Part shown: positions 58,311 to 64,000 of the stretch, in pieces
Layout of the letters: each line of letters begins with the position of its first letter
Numbering within the stretch: position 1 is the first letter of the stretch
Assembly: GCF_018294505.1 (NCBI RefSeq)
Contig: NC_057808.1
Span: 227,909,780 to 227,973,779 of the forward strand
Source: Triticum aestivum
Taxonomy: Eukaryota > Streptophyta > Magnoliopsida > Poales > Poaceae
Reading direction: 5' to 3'
DNA length: 64,000 nt
Notes under the pieces: generated by a model
What the model saw: the letters and a program-made list of their open reading frames with translations, nothing else
Database searches by the model: none
What the model was told of the DNA's origin: nothing
Program-made: the position numbers and the translations under genes

Positions 58311-58676
58311 ATGTCATCCTCCTCCTCCAACAATGGTGACAACGATGCTTGGCTAATGAAGATAGAGCTGAAAAGGGAAGAACCCATGGAGATCAACAAG
58401 GATGAAGGGATCAAGAAGGCCACGGAGGACCAAGCTCCGGCAGCAGAAGACATCCTTCAACTTGATCACAATCTTCTTACCCCAACTGAGATCGAAGCTT
58501 TCAAGATGATTGATTTAGCTCGTATACAAAACAAGTATCTCACACTTGAAAATATTTTGTTGAAGGAGCATATCATCGCACTCAAGGGAATTATCCGCAA
58601 GTTGGAGGACCTCTTACGCTCGAAGTGCGACTATCCATCATCACCTCCATCTCCTTCACCAGCAAAAGAGATATAA
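58311..58676 (+). CDS. Element G downstream ORF, 121 codons, acidic/coiled coil, unknown function
   Basis: ATG 58311 to TAA 58676, intact. It starts with a Ser-rich run (MSSSSSNNGDND), then a charged segment (KIELKREEPMEINKDEG). A Leu-rich helical stretch follows, likely to form a coiled coil (LTPTEIEAFKMIDLA, NILLKEHIIALKGIIRKLE), and a Pro/Ser tail. No membrane segment or signal peptide, so not a typical envelope protein. It lies between pol and the PPT, after a candidate splice acceptor. Absence of decay beside a frameshifted pol is notable, but 121 codons is short enough to stay open by chance. Confidence 0.5.
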   Translation: MSSSSSNNGDNDAWLMKIELKREEPMEINKDEGIKKATEDQAPAAEDILQLDHNLLTPTEIEAFKMIDLARIQNKYLTLENILLKEHIIALKGIIRKLEDLLRSKCDYPSSPPSPSPAKEI

Positions 58677-60238
58677 TCAATGGGTATGGGCACTCCCCTT
58701 GGCAACCGCCAAGCTTGGGGGAGGTGCCCCGGTATCGTATCACCATCACACTCCTATCTTTACCGTTTTTCTTAGTTCGATACTTTTAGTAATATCTTGA
58801 TCTAGTAGAATAAAATTTTAGTATGATCTAGTTTTGAGTTTTGCTTTATGATCCCTCGATGTAATCGAGTCCGTGAGCTATATAATAAAGATTAGTGTTG
58901 AGTCAAGGGCTTGATTATCTTGCTATGATTATGAGTGAATAAAAGAAAAAGGAAGAATAAAAAGAAATAAAAAGAGATCATATTGATCTTATGGAGAGTA
59001 ATGACTTCACATATAAAGAGTATGATGATTAAAAGTTGTTGAGAGTTGACAAACATAGTTTTGGTCATCGTTGCAATTAATAGGAAGTAATAAAGAAAGA
59101 GAAGTTTCACATATAAATATACTATCTTGTACATCTTTTATGATTATGAGCACTCATTAAAGTATGACATGCTAAAGAGTTGATGTTGGACAAGGAAGAC
59201 AACGTAATGGGTTATGTTTTCTTACATCTGAGATAAAGTATATTGTCATGGATCATCCAACATGTTGAGCTTGCCTTTCTCTCTCATGCTAGCCAATTCT
59301 TTGCACCAAGTAGAAATACTACTTGTGCTTCCAAATACCCTTAAAACCAGTTTTGCCATGAGAGTCCACCATATCTACCTATGGATTGAGTAAGATCCTT
59401 CAAGTAAGTTGTCATCGGTGCAAGCAATAAAAATTGCTCTCTAAATATGTATGACTTATTAGTGTGGGAGAAAATAAGCTTTATACGATCTTGTGATGTG
59501 GAAGAAATAAAAGTGACGGACTGCATAATAAAGGTCCATATCACAAGTGGCAATATAAAGTGACGTTCTTTTGCATTAAGATTTTGTGCATCCAACCCTG
59601 AAAGCGCATGACAACCTCTGCTTCCCTCTGCGAAGGGCCTATCTTTTACTTTTATCTTCTACCTTATGCAAGAGTCATGGTGATCTTCACCTTTCCTTTT
59701 TACATTTTATCCTTTGGCAAGCACATTGTGTTGGAAAGATCCTGATATATATATCTAATTGGATGTAAGTTAGCATGAACTATTATTGTTGACATTACCC
59801 TTGAGGTAAAAGGTTGGGAGGCGAAACTATAAGCCCCTATCTTTCTCTGTGTCCGATTAAAACTCCGTAACCACAAGTATTGCGTGAGTGTTAGCAATTG
59901 TGAAAGACTAAATGATAGTTGAGTATGTGGACTTGCTGAAAAGCTCTTATATTGACTCTTTCTGATGTTATGATAAATTGCAATTGCTTCAATGACTGAG
60001 ATTATAGTTTGTTAGTTCTCAATGAAGTTTCTGATTCATACTTGACATTGTGAATAGATTATTACTTGAGCATAAGAAATCATATGACAATATCCATATA
60101 TGTTGCTGTTATAAGAATGATCATGATGCCCTCATGTCCGTATTTTATTTTATCGACACCTCTATCTCTAAACATGTGGACATATTTATCGTTATCGGCT
60201 TCCGCTTGAGGACAAGCGAGGTCTAAGCTTGGGGGAGT
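58677..60238 (+). other. Element G 3' noncoding region and PPT
   Basis: AT-rich with no supported gene. It starts AAGCTTGGGGGAGGTGCC at ~58710 and ends TAAGCTTGGGGGAGT at the LTR, so the PPT motif is present twice. It shares several blocks with E's 3' region, including CTTCCCTCTGCGAAGGGCC at ~59620. Confidence 0.75.
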
Positions 60239-61762
60239 TGATACGTCCATTTTGCATCATGCTTTTATATTGATATTTATTGCATTATGGGCTGTTATTA
60301 CACATTATGTCACAATACTTATGCCTATTCTCTCTTATTTTACAAGGTTTACATAAAGAGGGAGAATGCCGGCAGCTGGAATTCTGGGCTGGAAAAGGAG
60401 CAAATATTAGAGACCTATTCTGCACAACTCCAAAAGTCCTGAAACTCCACGGAAGTTATTTTTGGAAATAATAAAAAATACTGAGCGAAGAAAATACCAG
60501 AGGGGGCCCACACCCTAGCCATGAGGGTGGGGGGCGCGCCCTACCCCCCTGGGCGCGGCCCTGCCTCGTGGGCCCCCTGGTGGCCCTCCGGTTCCCATCT
60601 TCTGCTATATGAAGTCTTTCGTCCGAGAAAAAATCATAAGCAAGCTTTCGGGACGAGACTCCGCCGCCACGAGGCGGAACCTTGGCGGAACAAATCTAGG
60701 GCTCTGGCGGAGCTGTTCTGCCGGGGACACTTCCCTCCGGGAGGGGGAAATCATCGCCATCGTCATCACCAACGATCCTCTCATCGGGAGGGGTCCAATC
60801 TCCATCAACATCTTCACCAGCACCATCTCCTCTCAAACCCTAGTTTATCTCTTGTATCCAATCTTTGTCTCATAGCCTGGGATTGGTACCTGTAGGTTGC
60901 TAGTAGTGTTGATTACTCCTTGTAGTTGATGCTAGTTGGTTTATTTGGTGGAAGATCATATGTTCAGATCCTATATGCATATTAATACCCCTCTGATTAT
61001 GAACATGAATATGCTTTGTGAGTAGTTACGTTTGTTCCTGAGGACATGGGAGAAGTCTTGCTATTAGTAGTCATGTGAATTTGGTATTCGTTCGATATTT
61101 TGATGAGATGTATGTTGTCTCTCCTCTAGTGGTGTTATGTGAACGTCGACTACATGACACTTCACCATTGTTTGGGCCTAGAGGAAGGCATTGGGAAGTA
61201 ATAAGTAGATGATGGGTTGCTAGAGTGACAGAAGCTTAAACCCTAGTTTATGCGTTGCTTCGTAAGGGGCTGATTTGGATCCATATGTTTCATGCTATGG
61301 TTAGGTTTACCTTCATACTTCTTTTGTAGTTGCGGATGCTTGCAATAGGAGTTAATCATAAGTGGGATGTTTGTCCAAGTAAGGACAGCACCCAAGCACC
61401 GGTCCACCCACATATCAAATTATCAAAGTACCGAACGCGAATCATATGAACGTGATGAAAACTAGCTTGACGATAATTCCCATGTGTCCTCGGGAGCGCT
61501 TTTCTCTATATAAGAGTTTGTCCAGGCTTGTCCTTTGCTACAAAAAGGATTGGGCCATCTTGCTGCACCTTATTTACTTTCATTACTTGGTACCCGTTAC
61601 AAATTATCTTATCACAAAACTATCTGTTGCCTATAATTTCAGTCCTTGTAGAGAATACCTTGCTGAAAACCGCTTGTCATTTCCTTCTGCTCCTCGTTGG
61701 GTTCGACACTCTTACTTATCGAAAGGACTACGATAGATCCCCTACACTTGTGGGTCATCAAG
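60239..61762 (+). repeat. Element G, second LTR
   Basis: 1524 bp. About 11 differences from the first LTR in the first ~1330 bp but about 10 in the last ~190 bp, with more than 200 identical bases just before the change. Followed by a PBS and gag start rather than by a target duplication. Confidence 0.9.
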
Positions 61763-61866
61763 ACTCTTTTCTGGCACCGTTGCCGGGGAGTGAAGCGCCT
61801 TTGGTAGGTGGAATTTGGTAAGGAAAAATTTATATAGTGTGCTGAAATTTACTGTCACTTGTTACT

Positions 61867-62027
61867 ATGGAAAGTAATCCTTTGAGGGGCTTGTTCGGGG
61901 TATCTTCACCTCGACCAGTAGAGCAAAGAGTTGCTCCTCAACCTACTGAGAATGAAAAAATTTACGTCGAAATTCCTTCGGGTATGATAGAGAACATGCT
62001 ATCTAATCCTTTTGCAGGAGATGGAAC
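61867..62027 (+). pseudogene. gag: Second gag start, truncated
   Basis: The first ~53 codons of gag, as at 53262 but with a 9-bp in-frame deletion in the PTEPTE repeat and several substitutions (NVYFE to KIYVE, KLLAN to NMLSN). Homology ends at GGAGATGGAAC (62027), followed by unrelated GC-rich sequence. The open frame continues by chance for ~110 codons. Confidence 0.85.
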
Positions 62028-62179
62028 CGCAGGCGCGCTGCTCATTTACCCTCTGCGCCTCTTCCAATCTCGGAACTCCCGTTCCTCTCTTCTTCCTCAG
62101 GCGAAAGATTCGAAGTTCTTGCCTCTGCTTGCTGCCGCCGCCGCCATTGCTTTTGATCCTTCGCCCCCTTCCAGCTGCC
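62028..62179 (+). other. Leader of the right-end element
   Basis: GC- and pyrimidine-rich (CTCTTCTTCCTCAGG), typical of a 5' untranslated region. The left border is the junction with G's second unit. No LTR end or TSD is present here. Confidence 0.45.
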
Positions 62180-63871
62180 ATGGCGCCCAAAACCAGCAGG
62201 GGCAAGGGAGCGACCAAGGATGCCGGGGAGAAGGAGGCGCCGGAGAGCGAGTCGGCGGTGCGGCGGACGCAGCTCGCCTACTTCCCGTCGACGGTCGATG
62301 CGTTCCACCTCAGGGACTACTTCTTGCCCCTGTGGGGGAGGAAGACGACGGGGCACCCTGCCACATGCGTCGTCCCCGCTGATTTTGCCAAGGATGGCCA
62401 AAACCGGTAACCCTTCTTCGTCAATTTCTTCTCTTGCGGGCTCTGCCCCCTTTCTCTGACTTCTTCAACGACATCATGCACACCTACGGCTTCCATATCT
62501 TGGATCTTACGCCGAATGCCATGGCGTGCCTGGCTCTCTTTGCCCACCTCTGCGAGGGCTTCGCCGGGGTGCTCCCTAGCACGACGCTCTTCCGCCACTA
62601 CTTCTACCGTCGCATCCAACCAGGGGGGCGCCATCTCTGGGAGCATCGTCTGGATCCCGAGCACTCAGGAGAAAGGCACATACCTGGAGGGTGCCCAGGA
62701 GGAGAGGTGGGAGGAGTGGCGGGGCCGGTGGTGCTAGATCGAGGAGGAGGACCCGCAGGAGTTCTGCCGGGTTCGTCAGAGCCCGCCGACCCACCGCAGG
62801 GACTGGAGCGATCTCGATGCCAACGACGAGAAGCTCACGGTCGCCACCACCAGGATCCATCGCCTCGCCATGGCCGCGCTCACCCTCGAGATGATCGGGG
62901 CCGATGTTATCCGGCACCAGATCGCTCCGCTGCACAACAAGGGGAGGCCAGCCTGGGATTTCAGGAACGCGGCCGACATCATGAGGCTCCGCCCTAGTCT
63001 GAAGCACAATTTTACGGTGATGGGGCCTGCCCACTTCTGCCAAAGGCTCTTCCAGCTCAACGTGGACAGCGACGGCAGGGCAGAGAGGAGCGGCAAGGCC
63101 GCGAAGGCCGGCAAGGCCGTCAAGGGGCCCCTGTTTGGGTTGCCGGCGGGAGTGGTTCCGCTGAGCAACAACTCTCGCCAGTCCGCCATCATCGCCATGA
63201 TGCCGGACTTCAACGCACACGGCCTTGACCCGTCCTGGGCCGAGCCGCCAGTAGAGAAGGTGCAGGAGTTCTTTGACACTTTGTCGAAGGCTTATGTCCG
63301 CGACGAGCCGCTGCTCGTCCAGAACACCACCCAGGCGGAGCTGGACTACATCGCCGCCATGCCGGCGGAGGCGGCACTTGCCAAGAAGGCTGGCAGCACT
63401 GGTGTGGAGGACGAGGCCGACGTGGCCGCGGAAGAGAGGGAGCTCGTCCAGTGGGCGGAGTCTGCCGGGGAGGCCAGCGGCGCCAACGCCGAGGCCCCCC
63501 TTGTTGAAGATGCGGGCGACGAGTCGTCCGCAGAGGAGGTCGAGGTGAACGACCCCCCGGTCGCGGGGAGGCAGCGCGTCCTAAGGCGGGCCAGCTCTGG
63601 CGAGCCAGTCCGTCCCGGCAGGATCACACAACGGTAGCCGCCCCAGGAGCAGCTCGTGCGCGAGACGAGGGCGATGAAGGCCGCGGCAGCGACGAAGGCG
63701 GTGAAGGCCGCGGTGGCGAAGAGGAAGGCGACTGCTTCCTCCTCGTCCAAACGGTACCGGACCCCATCACCTTCCCCTTCGGGTAGCACCTTGGAGGCCG
63801 AGTTTGACCTCGGATCTTTCAGCCCGGCGAGGAAGAGGAGGCTAGTGGAGGAGGAGGTGGAGGAAGAGTAA
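62180..63871 (+). pseudogene. Gag-like ORF of a gypsy element (plant gypsy-type transposon domain), broken
   Basis: ATG 62180 begins MAPKTSRGKGATKDAG. The frame hits TAA at 62408, continues one frame over (62434 on: NDIMHTYGFHILDLTPNA, LALFAHLCEGFAGVLPS, LFRHYFY) and shifts back at the G run 62621-62626. It passes TAG 62738 and then stays open to TAG 63635 and on to TAA 63871. The middle matches, by memory, the domain called 'putative gypsy-type transposon' in cereal retroelement gag proteins. The C-terminal third is Glu/Ala-rich with coiled-coil character, ending in basic KRKATASSSSKRYR and RKRRLVEEEVEEE. GC content (~60-65%) is far above the neighbours. It is probably a dead gag; a degraded host gene is less likely. 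Confidence 0.5.
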
Positions 63872-63946
63872 GTATTTCGCCCCCCTCATCACCTCCTGAC
63901 ATCACTGCAATGTTATCCTTCTTTGATTTGGTGTTATCTTCACAAG
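63868..63946 (+). other. Candidate intron in the right-end element
   Basis: GTAAGTAT at 63868 is a consensus 5' splice site and TTATCTTCACAAG (AG 63945-63946) a possible 3' site, 79 bp apart. A basic coding-like stretch follows to the window edge. The phases do not join cleanly, so support is weak. Confidence 0.25.
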
Positions 63947-64000
63947 GACGTGGAGACGCTGGCCCAGAGGGTGGCGAAGAGGGCCAAGGCCTCGATCGGC

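Larger units (their letters stand above)
51636..62027 (+). mobile_element. Element G: Athila-like Ty3/gypsy element plus a second partial unit
   Basis: LTR 51636-53155, PBS 53167-53184, gag-pol 53262-57997, downstream ORF 58311-58676, PPT ~60225-60237, LTR 60239-61762. After that LTR the PBS and gag start appear again (61763-62027) before an abrupt change of sequence. Domain order protease-reverse transcriptase-RNase H-integrase and the tRNA-Asp-type PBS place it in Ty3/gypsy. The family resembles Fatima/Athila elements of wheat by memory. AGGTC at 51631-51635 is the left flank; the right flank has been lost. Confidence 0.9.

Overview
The window is plant nuclear repeat DNA of the wheat/barley (Triticeae) type. 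No cellular gene was recognised. Essentially every base can be assigned to LTR retrotransposons stacked inside one another. Family names (BARE1/Angela/WIS, Sabrina/WHAM/Fatima-like Athila group, Sirevirus-like) come from remembered LTR ends and protein motifs, not from a search. Element borders come from TG...CA ends, paired LTRs, primer-binding sites (PBS), polypurine tracts (PPT) and 5-bp target-site duplications (TSD) read directly.

Layout. The oldest layer is H, a minus-strand gypsy element; only its 3' LTR (1-534 plus 34596-35271) and 3' internal part (35272-36931) are seen. Element E (535-34590, +, TSD GGGCC) sits inside H's LTR. Element A (1338-30459, +, TSD ACCTA) sits inside E. Three elements sit inside A: B (5677-14220, -, TSD CTAGG, a decayed BARE1/Angela-type copia element), a solo LTR (14575-17299, TSD AGTTG) and C (18915-27650, -, TSD AAGAG, WIS-type copia). 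Element F (36932-51433, -, non-autonomous Athila-like) sits in H. It contains D (39708-48483, +, TSD CATAA), a young WIS/BARE1-type copia element with a 1291-residue polyprotein. The right end holds a short LTR start (51434-51635), an autonomous-type Athila-like gypsy element G in an LTR-internal-LTR-partial internal arrangement (51636-62027), and a decayed gag-like ORF of another gypsy element running off the window (62028-64000).

The most interesting material is in A and G. A has Sirevirus-like signals (initiator-Met tRNA PBS, several PPTs, a coiled-coil gag with an Arg/Ser-rich start) but no pol. It carries a 703-codon downstream ORF interrupted only by the insertion of C. Upstream of that ORF is an internal TATA box, preceded by the same TCGGT-N3-ACCGA palindromes that fill the LTR, and then a consensus 3' splice site. 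G, from an unrelated superfamily, has a similar plan: after pol come an LTR-like GC hairpin, a TATA box, a 3' splice site and a 121-codon ORF.

The stack also shows how plant genomes shrink and scramble repeats: a solo LTR, an element fused from LTR to 3' end (E), a probably chimeric LTR (G), template-switch duplications (C, E), a duplicated PBS (F) and a possible fusion deletion at 62027/62028. C and D form a near-identical 8.7-kb inverted pair.
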